A DNA stretch of 64,000 bases from Spodoptera frugiperda (taxonomy: Eukaryota > Arthropoda > Insecta > Lepidoptera > Noctuidae): NCBI RefSeq assembly GCF_023101765.2, contig NC_064226.1, forward strand, positions 3,278,001 to 3,342,000, written 5' to 3'. A program made the position numbers and the translations under genes. The stretch's first letter is position 1. The number at the start of each line of letters is the position of its first letter. The notes below the pieces were generated by a model. The model ran no database searches. It was given only the letters and a program-made list of their open reading frames with translations, and was not told the DNA's origin. Of this stretch, positions 43,013 to 53,060 are shown piece after piece.

Positions 43013-43476
43013 TAGTCATCCTGTATAAATGTTCCTTAACGTATATACGTTATCAGTATCCTGATAAATATCTGTCTCCTAAACATTCTGTTCCAGGTAC
43101 AAAAATCACACCATAGAATCACCTTTACGTATTTTTAGATCCTTAATCCATTAAATCGTTAGAATTAATACCTTATTCATAAATCACGTCATAATATCAA
43201 TAAAATAAACGCTTTTCCAATAAAATCAATCAATACCAGAATAGTTACTTCGACCAAAGTATCCAAGATTCTTCTCACATCCATGAGTTTTGTCATTATA
43301 AGCTGTAATTCGTTTCTGTTCTATATATAAGAGGGATTACATGTCCAAGTTTGTTATTAATAAGAAAAGTTCTGTATCGATGTCAATAGAAATAGTTTTT
43401 GTTATATTTGTAGCTGTAATTACATTATATTTTTATCTATAAGTATATCGGTGTAAAAATGAGGCTGAAGGTATAA
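43013..43476. other. No recognised feature
   Basis: AT-rich spacer. Confidence 0.3.
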
Positions 43477-43626
43477 TGCGGACTACTTTTCAGCGGTATT
43501 ACCGGAGCTCCAGCTCGAAAAGCAAGAGTAGGAACGGGGTGGTTTTTAGTCAGTAAGAGTCTGACACTCCCTCTCGCCTCACCCTGGCGATAGAAATCAT
43601 TGGATGATTTTCCACCATTATAAAAA
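43477..43626 (+). mobile_element. SINE-like family B, copy 9
   Basis: AATGCGGACTACTTTTCAGC, CCAGCTCGAAAAGCAAGAG, AGTCAGTAAGAGTCTGACAC and ATTGGATGATTTTCCACC, ending in ATTATAAAAAG. Confidence 0.8.
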
Positions 43627-43641
43627 GGTTTAATGTATTCC

Positions 43642-43742
43642 AATGGCCTTACAGAAAACCGACGTAAAACAATACTTGCGTTGTGATGTGTTTCGCCGTG
43701 TGTGTGAGGTTACTAAAGACTCAATATTCCCTCCGCATCCCT
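43642..43742 (+). mobile_element. SINE family A, copy 14, internal fragment
   Basis: ATGGCCTTACAGAAAACCGA, CGTAAAACAATACTTGCGTT and GTGTGTGAGGTTACTAAAGA match the A interior. Both ends are missing. It lies 15 bases after a B element. Confidence 0.65.
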
Positions 43743-44026
43743 AATCCCTAATCAACAAACCGCAAATAGCTGTTTGCAAATAATTTTTTGATACAAAATT
43801 CTATTAAAAAGTGAACCGTAATCAATACACAAAAATAAACAATAGGGTAGATGACTAATTTTAATGTCCGTCTGATAGATTGTTGTAAAACATTATACAC
43901 GTATTAATTATTTTCTTACGGAAACAAATACTTTCCATGTTGATTTGAAATATCGTGAGACGTCTCTCCTAAGTACATACGTGTTATATACATTGTAGTA
44001 ATGACGTATTAGCTCCCACTCCTAAA
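43743..44026. other. No recognised feature
   Basis: AT-rich spacer. Confidence 0.3.
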
Positions 44027-44088
44027 TTATGATTCGTTTTATCTAAGTATTGTCTTCTTACACGAAAAAATAAAAATACGTGTCTAAT
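44027..44088. repeat. Repeat family P, copy 1
   Basis: GATTCGTTTTATCTAAGTAT then TGTCTTCTTA is repeated at 53641-53700 with few changes in its first 35 bases. Class unknown. Confidence 0.5.
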
Positions 44089-44710
44089 CATTTTTAATCA
44101 TCTGACAAACTAATTAGATTTTTAATTTTCATACCCCGTCATAATCCCTATTAAATTAAACGCACATAAAAGCCTTTCGACACGAGCATACATCGCATAA
44201 ACAAACACTACACTGCTATATAGTGCAGAATATGTACCATCCGTTTGTCTATTAGCAATCACCTGCACAAGACAGCTCGCACGCTTCGACGCGTCGCATG
44301 CCCAGCGTTTGTGTATCGTCTGTTGGGGCGCTACTAACGTAGTTTCGTAACCGGCTCACTAATTGGACAGGTTTGCTGTGACAATTTATTATAACGTCTA
44401 TGTATGTGTGTGTATTGTGTAGAGGGTACACGACCCTTGTAGTTGTAATTATAATGCCGTATGTTTAAAAGCAATGTGTGAGTTTTTGCAAATTCTGTCA
44501 TTTCTTGTAATATAATCACATAACCGAGTGGTTGTAAATACGAAACGAAATATAATCAGTAGACATAATTATTAGTTGAGAAGAAAAAAAAACGTCAGTT
44601 TCCACTTGTCACAGTAAAATTTAAGGAGACAGAATGACTGAATCCTAAAGGCACTAAAACAGATTGTACACCTGGGAGAAACCCAGTCGTCAAGCACCAC
44701 GGACATTTGA
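44089..44710. other. No recognised feature
   Basis: A GC-richer patch near 44275-44345 (CGCACGCTTCGACGCGTCGC) is unrecognised. Confidence 0.3.
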
Positions 44711-44841
44711 TCCAGAGCTGCGGACTGCCTAGTGGGTTTACCGGGCTCCGGCTCGTAAAGCAGGAGAAGGAACGGGGTGATTTTTAGTCAGTAAGAGTCT
44801 GACACTCTTTCTCACCTCGCCCAAGGCGGGAGATGTCATTG
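44711..44841 (+). mobile_element. SINE-like family B, copy 10, 3' truncated
   Basis: TCCAGAGCTGCGGACTGCC through AGTCAGTAAGAGTCTGACAC to GGCGGGAGATGTCATTG. The A tail and last 20 bases are absent. Confidence 0.8.
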
Positions 44842-45724
44842 AAGTCATGGGTCCTTCGTGTGAACGCCTTAACGCACGGAGATTAGTTCTAGATTCAACA
44901 AGGTCCGTATACTTAATAAACTACACCTGTCTCGGGCTTATGAATCTAACATAAAAACAATTGGAAGTAAGTATGCCGGCAAAAAATGTATAGTATAAGC
45001 TACAAAATATCTACTGTCGAACATAGATACAATGACTTCAAAATTGACCGCAGGTCACCACTTAAATTCTTCAACAGATTAACCAAAACACAAGAGAATG
45101 CCAGTCGTATACCTATATACATAGGTATCTCTATGTTTATACAATGAATGTGTTATTGAAGAGGGAGGCTGCGGTGGCGCCCTCTATTAGTCCCTATATT
45201 AATACCTAATTGTTTCCTAAACAGACAGGAGGGGGCTAACTTCATTACAGCTGTGTCTGAGTACAGTTTCATTATGTACTTGGTACCTATTAGGGAGTAT
45301 TTTAAAGGGAGATTGTGGTGATAAATATGTAACTTTATGAGAAAGAAGTTGTTCAGTTGTGAAGAAATAAATTGATAAAGTAGTGGTGGACTGGTGCTTA
45401 AGACATCCAATTCGCTTTGTAAGTTTGCCAAATAATCAATGGCAAACATTTTCTTAAACCAAAACTAAAATAAAAGAAAACCGCCATTATTTTATCATTG
45501 TTTATTTCTTTCTCTATTAGTTACATTGTTTATTTACCTGTAGTATACCTATATTTACCTATTTGGCCATTTTCTAGTTTTATATAATGCATGCTGTGAA
45601 ACTCTGTTATTGGCTTCAGAACCACATGTCACTCACTATACTGTATCATGTAGTTAGAAAAATAAGCTGTTGAGTTTCCTACCAAAAAAAAAAATAAAAA
45701 AAAAATTGCGTAGTCAGTCTCATT
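44842..45724. other. No recognised feature
   Basis: AT-rich. A 98-codon minus frame (45153-45449) is unrecognised. An A-rich run lies at 45684-45706. Confidence 0.3.
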
Positions 45725-45991
45725 TTAACCCTTAACCACCTAGCGTCGGTCACGGTGACTCTGAGCGATCTATTTTTTCAAATATTTCCGTTACTACGTG
45801 GGCCCCACGCCTGTGACTCTGTGTACCTTTTCCCCTCCCTTTTCAGTTTGCGCTCTGCGCTCGGCCAAGCAACACGTGCGCGCAGTGAAAAGAATCAGGT
45901 AAATATATATCGTATGCGGTCCTGGTGACCGACGTTAGGTTGTTACGTTTCTTTTAGTGTTAACATTTTCTTATCGTTTTTTAGGTTCAGC

Positions 45992-46332
45992 ATGTCTCAA
46001 CGTGATCGAAATATCTGTAGATGGTTAGAAGAGAGTGACTCAGATGCTGAGGATCAAAGGGACGAGCCGAAAACGAGACTGCAGTGACGTAGAAGATGTA
46101 TCTACGTCACTGCAGTCTTCATTTGGCCTTTAGACCACGTGATTGAAAGTGAGTGTCAGACTCTGAAATTGATGTTGACGAGTTATGTGAAAATAATGAT
46201 AATGATGATGGTGATGTGCCAGTTGATGATCAATCTTCAGATGACGATGTTCCATTGGCAAGATACCGGAACTATTTCGGAAAAAATCGGTTCCGTTGGT
46301 CGAGCCAAATTGTAAATGTTAGGGGGCTGTAA
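45992..46332 (+). pseudogene. Broken piggyBac transposase N-terminal region
   Basis: From the ATG, 31 codons read MSQRDRNICRWLEESDSDAE and onward to a TGA at 46085-46087. A second open stretch in another frame (46159-46332) is strongly acidic and includes DVPLARYRNYFGKNRFRWS. An acidic N-terminus followed by FGKNxxxW is typical of piggyBac transposases just before the DDE_Tnp_1_7 domain. The frame is broken by a stop and shifts around the inverted repeat at 46076-46116, and the remainder of the protein is missing. Confidence 0.65.
46076..46116. repeat. 17-bp perfect hairpin in the transposase relic
   Basis: GACTGCAGTGACGTAGA is followed after seven bases (AGATGTA) by its exact reverse complement TCTACGTCACTGCAGTC. 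It coincides with the point where the transposase reading frame breaks. Start position is accurate to within one base. Confidence 0.9.
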
Positions 46333-46709
46333 TTTTGTAATGATTGTGATTTGATTGTGCCAATGATAGTTTTATATAACAGGTTATATACTTAAATTAC
46401 TAAAATAATTAAAAACATATTGATCTCATTGATTGTTATTGCTTAGCTCTCAGTTTAATAAAAAACCTATAATTTGTTGAAATATTTGTAAGTGAACTTT
46501 GATTAATAATAATAAAAAGAAAAAATGTTAATTTTAAGAATTTATTAAAACAATTTGAAATAAAAACAACTAAAGAACTTAATGTGGTTTAATTTTTTGC
46601 CAATTTATGACTTTTTAACCTTGTTAATAGTACTTAAACCCAAGCGGTCACCATGACCGACGTTAGGTGGATGTGTTACTGGAATACACGTTAGGTGGCT
46701 AAGGGTTAA

Positions 46710-46967
46710 TCTGCTCCATATTATTATTTTCATATTTCCACATTCCGTCCACCATAATGGTAAAAGCTTGGACACATTCTCCCTTTATTTATTCGCCTTT
46801 ATTTTAATTTATTTAAGTAAATAAATTATTGCAATCGTCAACAAGATTAATTTGACTTTATGCGTTTTTGTGGTTACCATCGGCGGTCAACGGATTCGGA
46901 CGGATTTTTTAGGGTTCCAAAGTTTAACCAAAGGTTCCAAAGGTTCACCGAATTTAAGTTTTGAATG
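46710..46967. other. No recognised feature
   Basis: AT-rich spacer, with GGTTCCAAAG repeated at 46912 and 46932. Confidence 0.3.
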
Positions 46968-47270
46968 ATATATATTTTTTATGTTATAAGCCGGTAAACA
47001 AGCATCACCTGCTGGTAAGCAATCGCCGTCGACCCTGGACATCAAAGGCGTAACAAGTGCGTTGCTGACTTTTTGAGGGTTAAGAATGGGAATCAGAGTT
47101 TGGGAGGATTGGGAAGGTGGAGTAATTGGGCCTCCGGTAATTCCTCACTCACACAACGAAACATAAGTAACGCAAGCGTTCTTTCACGTTGGTTTTCTGT
47201 GAGGCCGTGGTATCACTCCTGTCAAACCGCATCTGTCTTCGGCACTAATGGGTTAGTGCCGAAGACACTA
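46968..47270 (-). mobile_element. SINE family A, copy 10, ending in a hairpin
   Basis: The 3' end and interior are normal. After GTCAAACCG the expected 5' terminus is replaced by TGTCTTCGGCACTAA, four loop bases and its exact reverse complement (47234-47267). The arm matches the GCTTCGGCACGAATGG terminus of the family, so the end has been copied back on itself. Confidence 0.75.
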
Positions 47271-48119
47271 CTACTTGTTTATACATAATTTAGGTATGTT
47301 ATATTATACTTTACGTTACATACCTCAGCAATTTTCAGAAATGGTACACTCGATGAGTTGATTTTTAAATGCTTTAAAATGGATGATAAAATATTTTTTT
47401 AATAATGTTCACAATAATGTTTGTTCGTGTGTATGTTTGATAACTGTTTAAACTATTAGTCATTCTACTAAACAACCCAAATTAATGAGTATCATTTACA
47501 AGACACATATTACCTATATTTAAATTTTCCTTTTCGACGGAACCTTCCATGTCCGTCCGTCACTCATTCACTCATTCACCATTTTAATTTTAAAGTCGCT
47601 CCCACATTAAATCGTTGACCCATTTCGGAAAACATTTAAAACATTAATGTAAACATTTCCTTATTTACGTTCGGATCAAAAGAATTATCCAACGAAATAA
47701 TCAGTTTAAGAGTGCTCAGCCTAATATTAATTAATTTAAGGTTCGTTACACAAGTGCCCACTCGTTTTCGAGGAAAACGTGGACAATATTCGCTATATTT
47801 TTTTTCATTTATAACTTTTTAATAAAAGCAGACGTCCTTTTTATGGGACAACTTAATAAAAAAAGGATGGTGTTCAAAGCGTAACGGTTTCAAGTGTAAT
47901 TTATGTTTAAGAAAAATGAATGTAACGGGACACGTCCCAATTTTATTGTTTCTCCAAGTAAGGTAATAGGAATATTTGTATGGGGGGAAAGTTTCTGGAA
48001 ATATGTAAGTAGGTTACTTTGACTAGAAGTTTACCTTTCACATTGTTTATTTTTGAATTTTATTGCGGATACGAGTTTTGGGACATCTTGTTGCTATTGT
48101 TTTAAAATGTTTAGATTTT
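47271..48119. other. No recognised feature
   Basis: AT-rich. CGTTTTCGAGGAAAACG at 47764-47780 is a small hairpin. Confidence 0.3.
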
Positions 48120-48325
48120 AGCATTAGATTAAGACAGATGGGGCCCAGTAGGGCTGATGCCCGATCAGGAGCTGCGGACAACGTAAAAGGTTACCGGGGC
48201 TCCGGCTCAAAGCAGGAGAAGGAACGGGGTGGTTTTTAGTCAGTAAGAGTCTGACACTCCCTCCCGCCTCAACCAAGGCGGGAGAAGTCATCGGATGATT
48301 TTCCCCCCTCAAAAAAAAGCATTAG
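48120..48325 (+). mobile_element. SINE-like family B, copy 11, full length with target duplication
   Basis: The element at 48128-48318 is flanked by AGCATTAG at 48120-48127 and 48318-48325 (sharing one A with the tail). It extends the usual 5' end with GACAGATGGGGCCCAGTAGG then GCTGATGCCCGATCAGGAGC, and it ends in A8. This defines the family's full length at about 190 bp. Confidence 0.85.
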
Positions 48326-48360
48326 CGCCTGTTTCACCCTATTATATAAGTGCCCGATAC

Positions 48361-48440
48361 CTTTTAGACAGTAAGAGTCTGACACTACCTCTCGCTCAAG
48401 GTGGGAGAAGTCATTGGATGATTTTTCTCACTCGAAAAAA
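48361..48440 (+). mobile_element. SINE-like family B, copy 12, 5' truncated
   Basis: TTTTAGACAGTAAGAGTCTG through GGAGAAGTCATTGGATGATT to CTCGAAAAAAG. It lies 36 bases after the preceding full copy, in the same orientation. Confidence 0.8.
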
Positions 48441-48824
48441 GACATCTTTGTGTGGTCAACCGCTTTACTAAAGAACTTTTCCAATAGAGAACCACGGTAT
48501 ATGACTGTAATATTGAAACTCAGGCTTGAAACTAATATATTACAACTACTAATATCAAATATTAGTGTTTGTTCCGTGGTCATACACACATGGCTTGCGT
48601 TCTAAACGTTCAAGTTTATTCCACACTCTTTAAAACAATTTCCAAAGCATTTTTGACCTTATGGAATAGAGATAGAGGTGGTGCGAACTGCAAATAGAGA
48701 AGTTTAATATTGTTTACAGCACAGCCTGATAGAAAATTGCATTCATGCTTTTATGTAGCTACTATTATACTTATCTATTTATAAATGTGTCTGGTATTAG
48801 TATTATCTATTTATGATATTACTA
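48441..48824. other. No recognised feature
   Basis: AT-rich spacer. Confidence 0.3.
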
Positions 48825-48975
48825 GCTTTTGCCAGCGGCTTCATCCGTGTTCCCGTGGGATAAAAAGTGTCCTATGTCTTATTTCAGACCATAATCTACC
48901 TTTATCCCTAATGAGTAACAAACATATACACAAACACATTTATACTCCCATAGTTTTGTATTTATAATATTAATA
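48825..48975 (-). mobile_element. Helitron-like short repeat, family M, copy 6
   Basis: Minus reading ends GAAGCCGCTGGCAAAAGCTAGT, with AAAGGTAGATTATGGTCTGA, TTGTTACTCATTAGGG and TTATAAATACAAAACTATGG upstream. The CTAG end is present. Confidence 0.6.
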
Positions 48976-49624
48976 TATGGTGCCCCTGTAAAGCAAAACA
49001 GTAGTACAAATCATCATAGTTTTACCAGATAATTTGCACGAACGTGATTACCATCGTGAATGTTACAAATGTGCTACTGCTTTGCCGAAAAGATATTTCT
49101 CTCCAACCTCACATATATTGCTATTACAATTTTGTAAGGCGCACTATTTTTTAGAGCTTTAAAGCGTCTGATAAAAGTTTTGGTCCATGGAAAATGTCTG
49201 ATTTTTTTAATATGATTTCAGAGTAATATTCTACAAAACATATATAAAAATCAGACATAAAAATTTAAGTTAAGTGAGTCTAATTTTTAGTTACCTTTCT
49301 CACCTGGTACCTGCGCAGGTGTCACTCGGCAAGCTTTACAAACATTCAGGCATTAAAAAGTATATACAAGACTACTGTAAGCCGAAGGTTAAATGCTTGT
49401 AAAAATAAGATATGTCTGACAGCTCTGGGATCTCGCTCTATACGTATCTTATCATTTGGAAATATACATACAAGAATTTCGAAGTCAGCTTGTAACAAGC
49501 CAAAATAGACCTTAGTGCGTATAACCTATTTAGGTCATAGTGATTAAAATTCGATAAAACTACTTTCTCTGTCGTAATACACACTAGTTTGGGTACGTAC
49601 GTGTATTTCGGCATCGCTTGCATA
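48976..49624. other. No recognised feature
   Basis: AT-rich upstream of the tRNA gene. ACCTGCGCAGGT at 49309-49320 is a 12-bp palindrome. Confidence 0.3.
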
Positions 49625-49697
49625 GTTTCCGTGGTGTAGCGGTTATCACATCTGCCTAACACGCAGAAGGTCCCCGGTTCGATCCCGGGCGGAAACA
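49625..49697 (+). tRNA. tRNA-Val (anticodon AAC)
   Basis: All arms fold. The acceptor GTTTCCG pairs with CGGAAAC, followed by discriminator A. The anticodon stem TCTGC/GCAGA encloses CTAACAC, placing anticodon AAC. The T arm CCCGG/CCGGG encloses TTCGATC. The internal B box GGTTCGATCCC is intact. There is no intron, and the CCA end is not encoded, as in eukaryotes. The coordinates include the discriminator base. It decodes GUU (and GUC/GUA by inosine) valine codons. Confidence 0.97.
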
Positions 49698-49701
49698 TAG
49701 C

Positions 49702-49706
49702 TTTTT
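49702..49706 (+). terminator. RNA polymerase III terminator
   Basis: A TTTTT run five bases after the tRNA discriminator base. Confidence 0.85.
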
Positions 49707-49980
49707 GCAATTGGTCTTTTAATTCATTTAATATTCGTCTTTGATATAAAAATTAAATATAAATATTGTTTTGCGAAGAAAGATAGATATTGTATGCGAA
49801 GTTTTGAATATACAAGTAGTTGTTTTTTTGTGTATTTTCTTATTTTACAATCAGACATTTTTACTTTTATATTTTATTTGTTATAGTATTACGCAAATAA
49901 AATTGACGGAAAAAGCGCGCAGAGTTTGAAACAAATATAACTTGCATATTAAAATAATAATAAAAAACAAGAAATAAGAT
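49707..49980. other. No recognised feature
   Basis: AT-rich spacer downstream of the tRNA. Confidence 0.3.
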
Positions 49981-50170
49981 GTATGGAATAAAAACAGTAC
50001 TCCAAACAATATAAGCGCAATGTTGCAAATCGTGCAAATGTTGCTAACACTACAAGTTCAGGCGCCTCGTCACAAAAGGCAGCATTAATTTTTTTATCTT
50101 TAAACTCGAATAAATGTATGAACACCATTAATTAAAGAATAAAAGTAACTAAAGCAAATAACTGTGTTAA
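49981..50170 (+). repeat. Repeat family J, copy 1
   Basis: AACAATATAAGCGCAATGTT, GCAAATCGTGC, ATGTTGCTAACACTACAAGT and TCAGGCGCCTCG are nearly identical at 52436-52620, with similar flanks (GGAATAAAAACAGTACT; CTAAAGCAAATAACTG). Same orientation, 2.4 kb apart. Class unknown. Confidence 0.7.
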
Positions 50171-50185
50171 CGTTAACAAGAAATT

Positions 50186-50300
50186 CGACTGCACGGTTGG
50201 TGCAGGCTGGGCAACCGGCTGCCGTGTAACGTGTAGCGGGTTCATTCCCAAATGGAGCAATTCTTTGTGTCATCCACAAATTGTTGTTTCAGTAAATTGA
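50186..50300 (+). mobile_element. tRNA-derived SINE family E, copy 2, 3' truncated
   Basis: Head GACTGCACGGTTGGTGCAGG, CTGGGCAACCGGCTGCCGTG, GTAGCGGGTTCATTCCC and body ATCCACAAATTGTTGTTTC. The B box has lost a G. It runs into different sequence after GTTTCAG and is followed 80 bases later by a family F segment. Confidence 0.7.
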
Positions 50301-50377
50301 AAGGACAAAACATTTGGGTTAAGGGCAGAAGTAACCGTTAAATGACTCTGATTGCCACACTCAGAGACCTGATTAAT

Positions 50378-50480
50378 GATTACCTACTTAAACTACTCCT
50401 TAGCAACGATTTTGTTCCGAAAACAATTGCTAAGGACTGGGTTACATAACCTTTAAACAATTTTGAGTACGACAGAAGAG
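50378..50480 (+). repeat. Repeat family F, copy 2, with hairpin
   Basis: CCTTAGCAACGATTTTGTTC then CGAAAACAATTGCTAAGG forms a hairpin through CCTTAGCAA and TTGCTAAGG. It is followed by GACTGGGTTACATAACC and GAGTACGACAGAAGAG. Confidence 0.6.
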
Positions 50481-50730
50481 ACAAACCCATGAATTAAATT
50501 AAATTAAAAAAGAAATAGCACCTATGCCTACTTCCTAATGGGATGTTGTTAACGACTCGTGGATCGTAGAGCTTAACAAAACAATTTAGGCAGACGACAC
50601 ACGCACTAACGAAGGCACCGTGACAGTGTAAACTTGTTACTGACAGAACAAACAACCTCGCCGCTTTCAGGCTGCAACTGTGACACAGAACAGGGACGAT
50701 TACAGAAGTTTCATTCCTATCACATCACAC

Positions 50731-50861
50731 TTTTTTTTTTGTTAAGGGGGACAGCACATCCAATGTCTTGATCACCCTAGACTTCTCTCACCAGGGCGAA
50801 ACGAGAGGGAGTGTCAGACTCTTACTGACTAAACACCACCCCGTTCCTACTTCTGCTTTTT
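50731..50861 (-). mobile_element. SINE-like family B, copy 13, 5' truncated
   Basis: T10 (minus A tail), CATCCAATGTCTTGATCACC and AGTGTCAGACTCTTACTGAC to TTCTGCTTTT, where repeat S begins with AGGGTTCCG. It has a 15-base duplication around the CATCCAATG region compared with other copies. Confidence 0.75.
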
Positions 50862-51313
50862 AGGGTTCCGTAGCCAAATGGCAAAAAACGGAACCCTTAT
50901 AGATTCGTCATGTCTGTCTGTCCGTCCGTCCGTCCGTCCGTCCGTATGTCACAGTCATTTATTTCCGAAACTGTTGGGCCTACATAGTTGAAACTTTGTA
51001 GGTTGATGTATTTCAATAACCGCTATTCGAATTTTGAATGTGTCCCCCCTCTAACTTTTAAAATAAGAGAGTGAGAAAACTAAAAAAATATATGTTGTAG
51101 ATTTCAATAGAAACTAACAACGAAAATTGGTTTTAACGAGATATCATTACTAGTTTTTAAGAAATAAAACATTTTCAAAAACCGCAAATATAACTTTGTC
51201 GTTCATACAAACACTATGTAAAACCAAGTTATTTTGTAACTTTTATAATATGTCATCTACTTGCTGTTACGGAACCCTTCATGGGCGAGTCCGACTCGCA
51301 CTTGGCCGGTTTT
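50862..51313 (+). mobile_element. Interspersed repeat S (AGGGTTCCGTA ... TTGGCCGGTTTT)
   Basis: Opens with AGGGTTCCGTAGCCAAATGG then AACGGAACCCTTATAG, followed by a (GTCC)n microsatellite at 50921-50944. It closes with ACGGAACCCTTCATGGGCG then CGCACTTGGCCGGTTTT. This pair of ends is one of the most common lepidopteran repeats I know. AGGGTTCCGT at the start and ACGGAACCCT near the end are inverted. No coding capacity. Confidence 0.7.
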
Positions 51314-51699
51314 ATTACTTTCGGTGCAAATCAAATTATTATTTTATGGTCTTATGCTCTCAGGCAAAAAAAGAACAAGTCAACGTCGTATAGTTGATCT
51401 ACTGTTTCATCTCTGTACTGTGGCACCACCCTTCACCTTGTATCTAGAAGGGTGTCATGAGCCTGATTGTGTTTACCCCACGCACACATACAAACACCGT
51501 ACCTACATTACTTAAAAAAAATCATCAACTAAATATGTTTTTTCTTGAAACTGAACCCCGTACCAACATTTTCGTGATCCTTTTGCTACGTGTTACAAGA
51601 CCTTTATTTGTGTACATAACCTTCGAAGATTGTGGTAAAACTTTGCGTTCTCAAAGCGTTCTTTGGTTGGATGTCACCTTGACGCTTTGGTAATTAAAC
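51314..51699. other. No recognised feature
   Basis: Overlapping 65-84 codon frames (51261-51693) show no family resemblance. Confidence 0.25.
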
Positions 51700-51937
51700 T
51701 TTTTTTTAACGAGCAGACAGATCACCTGATTGTAAGCAATCGCCGCCGCTCATGGACACCCGAAACACCAGAGGCGTTACAAGTTCGTAGCCGGCCTTTT
51801 GGGGATTAAGGTTGTTGGGGGACTCCGGTAACCTAACTCACACAACACAAGCGTTGTTTCAATTCGATTTTCTGTGATACCGTGGTATCACTCCGGTCGA
51901 GCGACCCATTCGTGCCGAAGTATGGCTCTCCCACACT
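51700..51937 (-). mobile_element. SINE family A, copy 11
   Basis: Has the 5' end AGTGTGGGAGAGCCATACTT (minus) and an A8 tail, but lacks the TTATACCATAAAA piece before the tail and part of the middle. Confidence 0.8.
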
Positions 51938-52329
51938 AAACCAAGCTACATTGAACTCTAGGTAAATGAAATGAAACAATAACATTCCATATTTCAATAT
52001 AAATTTAAAGTGAATACAATTGAGTAGCAGTATTCCCAGTAATAGCTCGCGTTTGGTTCAAAAGCGATGCATTGTGATAGCTATTCACTTTATAGTGCTT
52101 CTGTTTCCAATATTCCAATGGCTGTTGTATATTTATTGGAAATATGATAATGTCAAAGAACTTTGGTACGTAGGCTAATAGTTGGTTTCTAACAGTTCAG
52201 TTCTGAACAGTTTATCCGTGATCATGGCGCTTGCAACAGTGTCGACATATCGGAAACTCGAAGAAATTAATATACATACTAAATGTCCCGTTTTAAGTTC
52301 TAATGATATGGTTTATAATTTTACGAGAT
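51938..52329. other. No recognised feature
   Basis: AT-rich. The block ATGGCGCTTGCAACAGTGTC near 52225 may be the far end of a family C-related element. Confidence 0.3.
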
Positions 52330-52395
52330 AACTTTATTTTATTTGAAGAGGTAACTCGACTTGTTTCTAGCCGTGCTAAGGGCTCATATTTTTAA
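52330..52395. mobile_element. MITE family C-related fragment
   Basis: AACTTTATTTTATTTGAAGA, GGTAACTCGACTTGTTTCTA and GCCGTGCTAAGGGCTCATAT resemble the family C interior with heavy divergence. Confidence 0.3.
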
Positions 52396-52435
52396 GGAGG
52401 AGTGTGAAAAATAAAATGTGGACAAAAATATAACT

Positions 52436-52620
52436 ATGGGACAAAAACTGTACTGTGAACAATATAAGCGCAATGTTGCAAATCGTGCGTATGTTGCTAA
52501 CACTACAAGTTCAGGCGCCTCGAGGAAAAACACAAAAAAGCAGCATTCAGTTTTCAATCTTTAAACTTAAGTAAATGTATGGACACCAGTAGCTAAAGCA
52601 AATAACTGAGCTAACAAGAC
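52436..52620 (+). repeat. Repeat family J, copy 2
   Basis: Matches 49981-50170 nearly base for base over AACAATATAAGCGCAATGTT and TTCAGGCGCCTCG, with a small insertion after CCTCG. Confidence 0.7.
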
Positions 52621-52689
52621 ATTAAACATAATCGGTAAATAGAAAAGCAAACTTAATAAAAGTAACAAAAGCTTTTGTTTTTCGGAAAT

Positions 52690-53060
52690 TGTATTTTTAA
52701 CGCTGTTTACAATGTCAGCGGGTACCTCCTCCGAGGGTCTTCATCTTCCAAGCACGGGGTATGGCAGGACCGTCCCGTGGTGAGGACAGTCCAGCCATAC
52801 GTCATAGTGGGCTAGTTAGCCACCGCAGGCTGTTCACCATTCACGGTAGTGGCCTGACCTTGGAGCGCCACGGACGTCCAACGTCACCCAGAGGAGGGAA
52901 GAACATATTATATGTGAGTAAGGGTTCAGGTCCAAGGGTCAGCTGACTCTTGGACCTAACCTTCACCCACTTCATACGTCCGTGGCCAACGTGGCTCAAG
53001 CACCACGTGATTGGCCGCAGCTTGCGGGTCGGTCAATGAAAACCCCCAGAGGAAGACCAA
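52690..53060. other. Unidentified GC-rich block with a 30-bp palindrome
   Basis: This 370-base block is far richer in G and C than its flanks. AGGTCCAAGGGTCAG and CTGACTCTTGGACCT (52928-52957) form an uninterrupted palindrome with one G/T mismatch pair. Frames of 60-70 codons on plus (52761-52946, 52982-53194) are proline/arginine-rich but unrecognised. It starts about 70 bases after repeat J and may be part of the same larger element. Confidence 0.35.

Larger units (their letters stand above)
45729..46705 (+). mobile_element. piggyBac-like transposon relic, internally deleted
   Basis: It is flanked by TTAA on both sides (45725-45728 and 46706-46709). Terminal inverted repeats are CCCTTAACCACCTAGCGT at left and, read inward from the right, CCCTTAGCCACCTAACGT. 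Subterminal words GTCGGTCACGGTGAC (left), GGTGACCGACGTTAGG (45925) and CATGACCGACGTTAGG (46654) recur. Inside are a spliced-leader arrangement (donor CAG/GTAAAT at 45898-45903, acceptor TTTTTAG ending at 45984), an ATG at 45992, and two fragments of transposase N-terminus. The DDD catalytic core is absent, so it is non-autonomous. Confidence 0.8.

Noticed and set aside
49438..49710. A 90-codon min-strand frame including PGIEPGTFCVLGRCD
   Set aside because: That peptide is the antisense of the tRNA-Val gene; the T-arm sequence gives the PGIEPGT string.
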